Position numbers and translations under genes: made by a program. DNA of 5,551 nt from an uncultured bacterium (GTDB lineage: Bacteria > Cyanobacteriota > Vampirovibrionia > Gastranaerophilales > Gastranaerophilaceae): positions 1 through 5,551 of the forward strand of contig CASECH010000143.1 in NCBI GenBank assembly GCA_949286405.1. The letters run 5' to 3'. Numbering within the stretch: the stretch's first letter is position 1; each line of letters begins with the position of its first letter. Positions 1-5,551 of this stretch are shown here, in pieces. Below the pieces are notes generated by a model. That model saw only the letters and a list, made by a program, of their open reading frames with translations, had not been told where the DNA came from and ran no database searches.

Positions 1-15
1 TAGTACGAGTTTTAA

Positions 16-1119
16 ATGAATTGTATAAGTATTAGTTTTAAAACAGCTCCGGAATCTATACGGAAACATTTTGTAGAAATTGATTGTTCTAAGATAAGTC
101 ATTGCGTTTTTTTAAAGACTTGCAATAGGGCGGAAATTTATACAGAAAATATTGCTATGGATAAGTTAGAGCTTTTTCTTTCTGAGTATTCTGGGATTAC
201 AGTTTCTGAATTGAGAAAATATGCAAGATATTATTCAGACAAATCTGCTATAAAACATTTATTTAAAGTCGCTTGTGGACTTGAGTCTATGGTGATTGGT
301 GAAAATGAGATTTTAGGTCAAGTTAGAGATTGCTACTGTAATGCATATGGTTTAGAGAATACCGGATACGAATTGGATACTGTATTTAGAGCAGCTATTG
401 CTTGTGCCAAAAAAACGAAAAATTGTACAGATATTTCAAAGTCTGGAATCTCAATAGCAACAATTGCATGTCATAAGGTTGCAGATTTTATCAAAAATAA
501 TCATTCTGATAATATTTTATTGATTGGAGCTAGTGGAAAGATCGGGTCTTCTGTTTTAAAAAATTTATTAAATAATGGTTTTTCAAATATTGTTGCGACT
601 AAAAGAGTGCATGGTGTGATTGAGAAATTTTTGTATGCTGATAATATTAAAGAGGTCGATTATTCAAACCGCTATGAATGGCTTAATTGGTCGGATGTGG
701 TTATTTCTGCAACTGAAAGTCCTCATTATACAATTAATTTCGCTGATTTTTCGAGAAATTGTAGTTTAGATAAAAAACGTTTATTTTTGGATTTAGCTGT
801 GCCTGCTGATATTGATGTCGAAATATCTAATAAATATGGATATGAGATAATTTCAATTGATGATTTTTCTAAAATTGCAGCTGAAAATAATATGAAAAAA
901 GAGAATTCTATTAAAGCTGTAACTGAAATAATAGAAGACGAGCTGGAAGATGTTTATAAAAAAATGTCTTTTCATAATGTAGGGTTTGATTTATCTTTGT
1001 GGAAAGAGAGCTTTAAAGACTATTCGTTTGAAGAAATTTTATTTTTATTAAGGGATAAGTTAGATTCTAAAAGTTTAGAAAATGTGTTAGGTGTTTTAAA
1101 AAAGGAGTTGGATAAGTGA
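16..1119 (+). CDS. hemA: Glutamyl-tRNA reductase (HemA)
   Basis: This cytoplasmic enzyme reduces the glutamyl group of Glu-tRNA(Glu) to glutamate-1-semialdehyde with NADPH, the first committed step of the C5 route to 5-aminolevulinate. Seen in the 367-residue product: an N-terminal ISFKTAP segment (residues 5-12) matching the family's SHKTAP start; the catalytic motif KTCNRAEIY with the thioester-forming Cys at 36; HLFKVACGLESMVIGE (81-96) followed by EILGQV, the most conserved family block; a Rossmann segment LLIGASGKIG (168-177); and LDLAVPADID (259-268), matching the family's DLAVPRDID. The start is fixed by alignment with the family N-terminus and by the in-frame stop just before it (13-15). 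Only a weak GAG at 7-9 resembles a ribosome binding site. The protein is shorter than the usual roughly 420 residues because the C-terminal dimerisation region (about 285-367) is abbreviated. Its last 4 nt overlap the next gene. Identity is secure; catalytic competence is inferred from the intact Cys36 motif. Confidence 0.97.
   Translation: MNCISISFKTAPESIRKHFVEIDCSKISHCVFLKTCNRAEIYTENIAMDKLELFLSEYSGITVSELRKYARYYSDKSAIKHLFKVACGLESMVIGENEILGQVRDCYCNAYGLENTGYELDTVFRAAIACAKKTKNCTDISKSGISIATIACHKVADFIKNNHSDNILLIGASGKIGSSVLKNLLNNGFSNIVATKRVHGVIEKFLYADNIKEVDYSNRYEWLNWSDVVISATESPHYTINFADFSRNCSLDKKRLFLDLAVPADIDVEISNKYGYEIISIDDFSKIAAENNMKKENSIKAVTEIIEDELEDVYKKMSFHNVGFDLSLWKESFKDYSFEEILFLLRDKLDSKSLENVLGVLKKELDK
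1101..1107 (+). promoter_or_regulatory. Ribosome binding site supporting a GTG start
   Basis: AAAGGAG lies inside the 3' end of hemA, 8 nt before the GTG at 1116. It is a strong Shine-Dalgarno sequence. It decides in favour of this non-ATG start, which overlaps the hemA stop as GTGA and points to translational coupling. Confidence 0.85.
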
Positions 1120-1763
1120 ATTATTTTCCTTTTTTTATAGATATAGAGGATAAGCAAGTTTTAATAATTGGTGGTGGACAGGTCGCTTTGAGAAAAGTTG
1201 AAAAGTTACTGGATTTTAAGCCTAAGTTAAGAGTTATTGCAATTGATTTTTGTGATGAATTGAAAAATTTAGCTAAGGAATCACATATTGAATTAATTCA
1301 AAAAGAAGTTGAATATGCAGATATTCAAGGAGCTTTTTGTGTTATTGCTGCGACTGATAATCGTTTAGTAAATTCTAAAGTATCTGAATGGTGTAAGAAT
1401 TGTAGTATCCCTGTGAATGTCGTAGATGATATAAAAATGTGTTCATTTATATTTCCTGCTTTAGTAAAAAAAGATAATTTATGTATTGGAATTTCAACCA
1501 ATGGGCGAAATCCCGAAAGTGCAAAGTGCATAAAAGAAATTATTTTATCAGTTATTCCCGAAAATATATCTCATATAATAGAGCTTCTTAGCAGACTAAG
1601 AGAAAAAATAAAGAAAAATATTAGTGATACTATACAAAGGAAGGAAGTTTTTTTTAAATTATCCTCATTTATAAGAGAGTCTAAATTAAACTTTTCAGAA
1701 CAAGAACTAAACGAGTTTGAACGAAAATATATAGATGGAGGGTTTGAAAATGAAAACTCTTAA
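1116..1763 (+). CDS. sirC: Precorrin-2 dehydrogenase / possible sirohydrochlorin ferrochelatase (CysG N-terminal, Met8, SirC type)
   Basis: The protein oxidises precorrin-2 to sirohydrochlorin with NAD+. Family members such as Met8p and the CysG N-terminal half also insert iron, while SirC-type members only dehydrogenate. Seen in 215 residues: an N-terminal Rossmann fold with VLIIGGGQVALRK (15-27), IAATDNRLVN (77-86), NVVDDIKMCSFIFPA (101-115) and IGISTNGRNP (124-133), then a helical dimerisation/chelatase-like region (about 148-215). By ungapped alignment with E. coli CysG recalled from memory, Asp104 coincides with CysG Asp104, the residue implicated in dehydrogenation and chelation. Thr128 sits where CysG has the phosphorylated Ser128. 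The start is GTG, overlapping hemA by 4 nt, and the gene end overlaps hemC by 14 nt. Its product is the direct successor of the CobA domain encoded downstream, which fits siroheme or cobalamin synthesis. Dehydrogenase identity is confident; chelatase activity cannot be decided from sequence. Confidence 0.93.
   Translation: MNYFPFFIDIEDKQVLIIGGGQVALRKVEKLLDFKPKLRVIAIDFCDELKNLAKESHIELIQKEVEYADIQGAFCVIAATDNRLVNSKVSEWCKNCSIPVNVVDDIKMCSFIFPALVKKDNLCIGISTNGRNPESAKCIKEIILSVIPENISHIIELLSRLREKIKKNISDTIQRKEVFFKLSSFIRESKLNFSEQELNEFERKYIDGGFENENS
1737..1742 (+). promoter_or_regulatory. Ribosome binding site that decides the hemC start
   Basis: GGAGGG sits 7 nt upstream of the ATG at 1750, an ideal spacing. 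An earlier in-frame ATG at 1735 directly abuts this motif and has no comparable site of its own. The family N-terminus (KIGTRGSKLAL) also follows directly from the 1750 start, so the five extra residues from 1735 are unlikely to be made. Confidence 0.88.
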
Positions 1764-2634
1764 AATTGGTACAAGAGGAAGTAAGTTAGCACTTGTGCAA
1801 ACTCAGTTGGTTATTGATAGTTTATTAAAAATTAATCCTGATTTAGATTATGAAATTGTGATCTTAAAAACAAGAGGGGATAAAATTCTTGACAAATCTT
1901 TGAAAGAACTTGGTGATCGTGGAGTTTTTGTAAAAGAGTTTGAACAAGCTATTTTAGATAATAGGATTGATATTGCTGTACACAGTGCTAAGGATTTGCC
2001 GATAAAATTAGCCGATGGGTTAGATATAGTTTCTGTATTACCGCGTGCTGATGTAAGAGATGTCTTAATTGAACGATTTCCATATTCAAATGGTTTTATT
2101 GAATTGAAAGAAAATGCAGTTGTTGGAACTTGTAGTGTGAGAAGAGAGTTTTATGCAAAAAAAATTCGTTCTGATTTGCAATTCAAATTAATTAGGGGTA
2201 ATATCGATACCCGATTGTCAAAACTAAAAGATGGAATGTATGATGCAATAATTTTAGCTAAAGCAGGTCTTGACAGGTTAGGACTTATTGAAAAAAATAA
2301 GGAAGACTTTAATTTTACAATTCTTGAAACTAACGAATTTCTACCTGCAGCTTGTCAAGGAATAATTGCTATTGAAGCGAAAAAAAATAGTGAATATTCA
2401 GAACTTTTAAATAAAATTAATGATAAGGATACTTATTTACAATATAGTGTTGAACATAAAATTTTAGAATTGCTCCAAGTAGATTGCTCGCAGCCTATTG
2501 CAGCTTATGCTGAGTTTGTAGAAAATGGTATTAATATTTTTGTTATGTATGCAGGTGAAGAGCTTAGAGTATTTTCTTCAAAAGAGGATGTCTTCAGTGC
2601 TGTAGAAAATATAGTTAATGATTTAAGAGGGTAA
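1750..2634 (+). CDS. hemC: Hydroxymethylbilane synthase (porphobilinogen deaminase, HemC)
   Basis: The enzyme polymerises four porphobilinogens into hydroxymethylbilane, using a dipyrromethane cofactor attached to a cysteine. Seen in 294 residues counted from the 1750 ATG: KIGTRGSKLAL (5-15); LKTRGDKI (39-46); AVHSAKDLP (76-84) with Lys81 and catalytic Asp82 (E. coli Lys83/Asp84); VVGTCSVRRE (124-133) with Arg131 and Arg132; RGNIDTRL (149-156), whose Arg149 and Arg155 carry substrate carboxylates in the family; LPAACQGIIAIE (198-209); and the cofactor-attachment Cys246 in VDCSQPIAAYAE. All key catalytic residues are present. The length is slightly below E. coli HemC (313), mostly through a short C-terminal domain. 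The residues before Cys246 are Val-Asp rather than the usual Gly-Gly. The gene starts within the preceding one and ends 6 nt before cobA-hemD, whose HemD half consumes its unstable product. Confidence 0.97.
   Translation: MKTLKIGTRGSKLALVQTQLVIDSLLKINPDLDYEIVILKTRGDKILDKSLKELGDRGVFVKEFEQAILDNRIDIAVHSAKDLPIKLADGLDIVSVLPRADVRDVLIERFPYSNGFIELKENAVVGTCSVRREFYAKKIRSDLQFKLIRGNIDTRLSKLKDGMYDAIILAKAGLDRLGLIEKNKEDFNFTILETNEFLPAACQGIIAIEAKKNSEYSELLNKINDKDTYLQYSVEHKILELLQVDCSQPIAAYAEFVENGINIFVMYAGEELRVFSSKEDVFSAVENIVNDLRG
2626..2631 (+). promoter_or_regulatory. Ribosome binding site of cobA-hemD
   Basis: AGAGGG overlaps the last codons of hemC immediately before its TAA stop and lies 9 nt upstream of the ATG at 2641. 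The site sits inside the preceding coding sequence, consistent with coupled translation. Confidence 0.75.
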
Positions 2635-2640
2635 GTTTTA

Positions 2641-4134
2641 ATGTCAGGTAAGGTATTTATTGTTGGTGCAGGATGTGGTGATTTTGAATTAATTGCCGTA
2701 AAAGCCCTAAATATTTTAAGAAAGGCTCAAGTCGTTTTGTATGACAATTTAATTTCTCTTGAGTTATTAAAAATCCCTCCTTCTAATTGCGAATTTATTA
2801 ATGTGGGAAAAAGGTTTAATACTAAATCAATTTCTCAAGATGAAATTAATTCTATCTTAATTGAAAAAGCTAGGCAAAATAAGATTGTCGTAAGACTCAA
2901 AGGCGGGGATCCTTATGTATTTGGCCGAGGAGCTGAGGAAATGACTGCATTGATAAATGCTGGAATTGATTGTTTTGAAATCCCTGGTATTACTTCAGCA
3001 ATAGGTGCTTTAGCTTATGCTGGGATTCCTGTAACATCAAGAGAGCTTAGTAGAAACTTTACTGTACTTACTGCTTCATCATATTCTAAAGAGTTAAAAA
3101 AGGAAGTACTTACTGATATTGATTATAAATCTTTGTCAAAAATTGGCGGTACAATAGTAATATTGATGGGAATTCACCACTTAAAAGAGCTATGTGACAA
3201 TTTTCTTGATGCCGGCATGAATCCTGAAATGCCTGTTGCTATTATAATGAATGGGACATTGTCTAATCAGAAAGTTTTAAGAGGTGAATTAAAATCTATT
3301 GCAAAAACTGCTATCGAGCAAGGATTTACAAATCCATCCGTAGTTGTGATTGGACAAGTTGCAAGTTTTGATTTAACAGCTAATAAAACTAATTTGAGAA
3401 AACCTGTTATCGGTATTGTAGGAACAAATAATTTTTGTGAAAAGTTGGTGGATAGAACTGGTTGTTTAGATGCTGATATAAAAAATTTAAGTTTTCTGGA
3501 TATTTCTATAAATGATTGTAATTTACCTGATTTTTCTATGTTTAATGGTATTGTTTTTACAAGTCCAAATGGTGTTGATGCTTTTTTTAAGTTGTTCTTC
3601 GCTAAAAAGAATGATTTGAGGAAACTTATGCATTTAAAGTTTGCGGTTATTGGAGAAGGGACTGCTAAACGTCTTTTGGAATATGGCTTTAAGACGGATA
3701 TTATACCTGAAATTTATGATTCTCAAAATTTAGCAATGGAACTGGTTAAAAACTTTACTTCTGAGAAGAAATTACTTTTATGCAGGGCAAATAATGCTTC
3801 AGATGAAATTGATACCATTTTGAGAGATGCTCGTATTAATTTTGAAAATTTTACAAGTTATTATATCAATGTTAATGAAATGAAAAAAAGAATTTGTATG
3901 GAATCTCTATCTGAGCTTGATTATTTGGTTTTTGGAAGTGCTTATGGAGTGGAAACTTTTTTTGAAACTTTTAAAGATTATAAATTTTTAAAAAATACCA
4001 AGTTTATTTGTATGGGAGAAAGATGTGCTCTGCCTCTAAAAAATATGGATTTAAACAATGAAATAATTATTCCTTCAAAAGCTAGTATTGATGCTATTGT
4101 TTCTGCTATTGAATCTGAATTGATTAAGGAGTAA
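2641..4134 (+). CDS. cobA-hemD: Bifunctional uroporphyrinogen III C-methyltransferase / uroporphyrinogen III synthase (CobA-HemD fusion)
   Basis: The product has two enzymes in one chain of 497 residues. Residues about 1-245 are an SAM-dependent methyltransferase that converts uroporphyrinogen III to precorrin-2. Visible motifs are FIVGAGCGDFELI (6-18), VVLYDNLIS (31-39), INVGKRFN (53-60), VVRLKGGDPYVFGRGAEE (83-100), PGITSA (115-120), GIPVTSRE (128-135) and ILMGIHH (174-180). Asp14, Asp35, Lys57 and Met176 align with E. coli CysG Asp227, Asp248, Lys270 and Met382. Residues about 254-497 match the weakly conserved HemD fold that cyclises hydroxymethylbilane with D-ring inversion: VFTSPNGVDAFF (305-316), FAVIGEGTAKRLLEYG (334-349), a hinge, VFGSAYGVETFF (430-441), FICMGERCALPLK (455-467) and a closing ASIDAIVSAI helix. 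The order CobA then HemD is a common clostridial fusion. It follows hemC, which supplies its substrate. Methyltransferase identity is very secure; the synthase call rests on motif order and operon position. Confidence 0.95.
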   Translation: MSGKVFIVGAGCGDFELIAVKALNILRKAQVVLYDNLISLELLKIPPSNCEFINVGKRFNTKSISQDEINSILIEKARQNKIVVRLKGGDPYVFGRGAEEMTALINAGIDCFEIPGITSAIGALAYAGIPVTSRELSRNFTVLTASSYSKELKKEVLTDIDYKSLSKIGGTIVILMGIHHLKELCDNFLDAGMNPEMPVAIIMNGTLSNQKVLRGELKSIAKTAIEQGFTNPSVVVIGQVASFDLTANKTNLRKPVIGIVGTNNFCEKLVDRTGCLDADIKNLSFLDISINDCNLPDFSMFNGIVFTSPNGVDAFFKLFFAKKNDLRKLMHLKFAVIGEGTAKRLLEYGFKTDIIPEIYDSQNLAMELVKNFTSEKKLLLCRANNASDEIDTILRDARINFENFTSYYINVNEMKKRICMESLSELDYLVFGSAYGVETFFETFKDYKFLKNTKFICMGERCALPLKNMDLNNEIIIPSKASIDAIVSAIESELIKE

Positions 4135-4172
4135 ATTATTAAAAGTATTTTATTTAATGAGAGGATTTTTGT
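4135..4172 (+). other. Intergenic gap between cobA-hemD and hemB
   Basis: This 38-nt spacer is the longest non-coding stretch in the window. It is almost pure A+T except for the hemB ribosome binding site at its 3' end. I see no inverted repeat followed by a T-run and no well-spaced -35/-10 pair, so hemB is probably transcribed from an upstream promoter. Confidence 0.6.
4159..4165 (+). promoter_or_regulatory. Ribosome binding site of hemB
   Basis: GAGAGGA lies 7 nt upstream of the ATG at 4173. It supports that start, from which the protein begins KRFRRLRKN, matching the basic N-terminus typical of HemB. Confidence 0.82.
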
Positions 4173-5138
4173 ATGAAAAGATTTAGGCGATTGAGAAAAA
4201 ATGCAGTAATTCGAAATATGATGAGAGAAAATTCTATTGCTCCTGTCGATTTTATATATCCTATTTTTGTTATTGAGGGCGAAAATATAAAAAATCCTGT
4301 AAATTCAATGCCTGATATCTTTCAATATTCTATAGATAGGTTGCCAGAAATTTTAGATAAAGTTAAAGAATCAGGAATATCTGGTGTTATGCTGTTTGGT
4401 ATTCCTGATAAAAAAGATGAATTTGGCTCTTGTGCTTATGATGACAATGGTATTACTCAAAGAGCTGTGAGATTTATAAAGAATAATTATCCTGAAATAT
4501 ATTGTATTGTGGATGTTTGTCTTTGTGAATATACATCACACGGTCATTGTGGCGTAGTTGAAGGATGTGAGATTCTAAATGATAAAACTTTGCCATTGTT
4601 AGCTAAAATGGCTGTAAGCTTAGCAAGCGCTGGCGCTGATATGATTGCGCCTTCTGATATGATGGATGGTCGAGTTGAAGTTATTAGAAGTGCGTTGGAT
4701 ACAAATGGTTTTGAAAATATCCCTATTATGTCTTATAGTGCAAAATTTGCTTCTGCATATTACGGACCATTCAGAGATGCAGCACAATCTGCTCCAGAGT
4801 TTGGAGATAGAAAGAGTTACCAAATGGATATTGCAAACGGACAAGAAGCTCTTAGAGAAATTGAGTCTGATATTGAAGAAGGTGCGGATATTGTTATGGT
4901 AAAACCTGCTTTAGCTTACTTAGATGTGCTTAAAGAAGCTGCTTTGACATATAATATTCCTTTTGCAGTGTATAATGTTAGTGGAGAGTATTCTATGGTG
5001 AAAGCTGCAGCTGCAAATGGTTGGATTGATGAAAAAAGAATAGTTCTCGAAAATTTAATTGCAATGAAAAGGGCAGGTGCAAAAATTATTATAACTTACC
5101 ACGCTCTAGATGCTGTTAAGTGGTTGAAAGAGGTATAA
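4173..5138 (+). CDS. hemB: Porphobilinogen synthase (5-aminolevulinate dehydratase, HemB), zinc-dependent type
   Basis: The enzyme condenses two 5-aminolevulinates into porphobilinogen and in the family works as a homo-octamer in the cytoplasm. Seen in 321 residues, the normal bacterial length: RFRRLRKN (3-10); APVDFIYPIFV (23-33); the three-cysteine metal site DVCLCEYTSHGHCG (114-127) with Cys116, Cys118 and Cys126; APSDMMDGRV (159-168); SYSAKFASAYYGPFRDA (187-203) with Lys191; and VMVKPALAYLD (241-251) with the Schiff-base Lys244. Lys191 and Lys244 correspond to E. coli Lys194 and Lys246. The three cysteines mark a zinc-type active site, in contrast to the aspartate-rich magnesium-type enzymes of plants and many proteobacteria. 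The gene is preceded by the largest gap in the operon but has its own strong ribosome binding site. It ends 5 nt before hemL, whose product makes its substrate. I see no oddity in conserved positions. Confidence 0.98.
   Translation: MKRFRRLRKNAVIRNMMRENSIAPVDFIYPIFVIEGENIKNPVNSMPDIFQYSIDRLPEILDKVKESGISGVMLFGIPDKKDEFGSCAYDDNGITQRAVRFIKNNYPEIYCIVDVCLCEYTSHGHCGVVEGCEILNDKTLPLLAKMAVSLASAGADMIAPSDMMDGRVEVIRSALDTNGFENIPIMSYSAKFASAYYGPFRDAAQSAPEFGDRKSYQMDIANGQEALREIESDIEEGADIVMVKPALAYLDVLKEAALTYNIPFAVYNVSGEYSMVKAAAANGWIDEKRIVLENLIAMKRAGAKIIITYHALDAVKWLKEV
5126..5133 (+). promoter_or_regulatory. Ribosome binding site of hemL
   Basis: GAAAGAGG lies within the last codons of hemB, 10 nt upstream of the ATG at 5144. 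The spacing is slightly long but within the normal range. The site supports the hemL start and coupling to hemB translation. Confidence 0.7.
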
Positions 5139-5143
5139 TTAAT

Positions 5144-5551
5144 ATGTTGTTAAATTCTATAGATTTATTTAAAAAATCCGAAAAATATATACCTGGAGGG
5201 GTAAACAGCCCCGTAAGAGCTTTTAGATATGTTAATCGAACTCCTTTTTTCGTTGATAGAGCAAAAGGTCCATATATTTATGATGTTGATGGTAATAGAT
5301 ATATTGATTATGTATGCTCTTGGGGGCCTGCAATTCTAGGTCATGCTTTTGATCCTGTTATAGAAGCCGTTAAGGAGGCTTGTTGTAAGGGACTTACTTT
5401 TGGAGCTCCGACAGAAAAGGAATTTATTCTTGCTGAATTAATTCAAAAAAGTATACCTTCTATTGAGATGATGCGACTTGTGAATTCCGGTACTGAAGCA
5501 TGTATGAGTGCGATAAGGGTTGCTAGAGGTTATACAAAACGTGACAAAATA
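5144..5551 (+). CDS. hemL: Glutamate-1-semialdehyde 2,1-aminomutase (HemL), 5' part only
   Basis: This PLP-dependent enzyme of aminotransferase class III moves the amino group of glutamate-1-semialdehyde to give 5-aminolevulinate, consuming the unstable HemA product. The frame is open from the ATG at 5144 to the last base, giving 136 residues of an expected total near 430. Seen: SIDLFKKSEKYIPGGVNSPV (5-24), the family's N-terminal signature; GPYIYDVDGNRYIDYVCSWG (42-61); GPAILGHAFDPV (61-72); LTFGAPTEKE (84-93); MMRLVNSGTEACMSAIRVA (109-127), where NSGTEA belongs to the PLP-phosphate pocket; and GYTKRDKI at the edge. The catalytic lysine lies beyond the window, so integrity of the rest is unknown. 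The start is set by the ribosome binding site and by alignment with the family N-terminus. Having hemL in the same operon as hemA fits their direct substrate hand-off. Confidence 0.97.
   Translation, partial: MLLNSIDLFKKSEKYIPGGVNSPVRAFRYVNRTPFFVDRAKGPYIYDVDGNRYIDYVCSWGPAILGHAFDPVIEAVKEACCKGLTFGAPTEKEFILAELIQKSIPSIEMMRLVNSGTEACMSAIRVARGYTKRDKI

Noticed and set aside
1325..1531. 68-codon open frame on the minus strand inside the precorrin-2 dehydrogenase gene
   Set aside because: It lies wholly opposite a well-conserved coding segment (the NVVDDIKMCSFIFPA region). It has no recognisable motif and no sign of its own expression signals.
1735..1749. Alternative upstream ATG start for hemC, adding five residues
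   Set aside because: This ATG abuts GGAGGG, which is correctly spaced for the ATG at 1750. The extra residues do not match the family N-terminus.
4120..4151. Possible hemB promoter (TTGATT at 4120 and TATTTT at 4146)
   Set aside because: The spacing is 20 nt, the -10 match is poor, and in sequence this A+T-rich such partial matches occur by chance.
4620..4844. 74-codon minus-strand open frame inside hemB
   Set aside because: It is antisense to the conserved HemB Schiff-base lysine region. The composition is that of a reverse-complement shadow, and no family resemblance is visible.
4666..4902. 78-codon plus-strand open frame in another frame of hemB
   Set aside because: It is fully nested within hemB in a shifted frame and shows no conserved motif. 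HemB conservation explains this stretch.
5198..5212. GGGG/CCCC mini-hairpin in early hemL
   Set aside because: It encodes the invariant PGGVNSPV motif, has only four base pairs and is not followed by a T-run. Protein conservation explains it.
5371..5378. Strong internal Shine-Dalgarno-like TAAGGAGG within hemL
   Set aside because: The nearest downstream start-like TTG is at 5380 and reaches a stop within two codons. The bases encode the conserved AVKEA segment.

Overview
The window is a single co-directional block of six tightly packed plus-strand genes for the early, shared part of tetrapyrrole biosynthesis. It comes from a low-G+C, probably anaerobic Firmicute of the Clostridia type. The basis for that placement is strong A+T richness, consistent use of A/T-ending codons, strong Shine-Dalgarno sites, the C5 (glutamate) route to 5-aminolevulinate, a fused CobA-HemD protein, and a gene order familiar from clostridial hem clusters. 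Genus or species cannot be read from the sequence.

Layout: hemA (16-1119, glutamyl-tRNA reductase); a CysG-N/Met8/SirC-type precorrin-2 dehydrogenase (1116-1763, GTG start); hemC (1750-2634, hydroxymethylbilane synthase, starting at the second of two candidate ATGs); a cobA-hemD fusion (2641-4134, uroporphyrinogen III methyltransferase plus uroporphyrinogen III synthase); hemB (4173-5138, zinc-type porphobilinogen synthase); and the first 136 codons of hemL (5144 to the window end, glutamate-1-semialdehyde aminomutase). The first three genes overlap by 4 and 14 nt, and the remaining gaps are 6, 38 and 5 nt. No terminator or convincing internal promoter is visible, so one polycistronic mRNA is likely. 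It probably extends beyond both window edges. No intergenic stretch exceeds 38 nt.

Pathway logic: HemA reduces glutamyl-tRNA to glutamate-1-semialdehyde, HemL isomerises it to 5-aminolevulinate, HemB makes porphobilinogen, HemC makes hydroxymethylbilane, and the HemD domain closes it to uroporphyrinogen III. The CobA domain then methylates it to precorrin-2, which the SirC-like protein oxidises to sirohydrochlorin and may also metallate. The module therefore runs from charged tRNA to sirohydrochlorin, towards siroheme and/or cobalamin. No protoheme-branch gene (hemE onward) is in view.

This is a known type of operon and I see no new system in it. The points worth a second look are in the proteins. 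HemA has a short C-terminal dimerisation region and a divergent Rossmann motif. HemC departs from its family signature around the cofactor cysteine. CobA has altered glycine-loop and TGH motifs. Cysteine also repeatedly replaces small residues inside otherwise conserved motifs across four of the genes.
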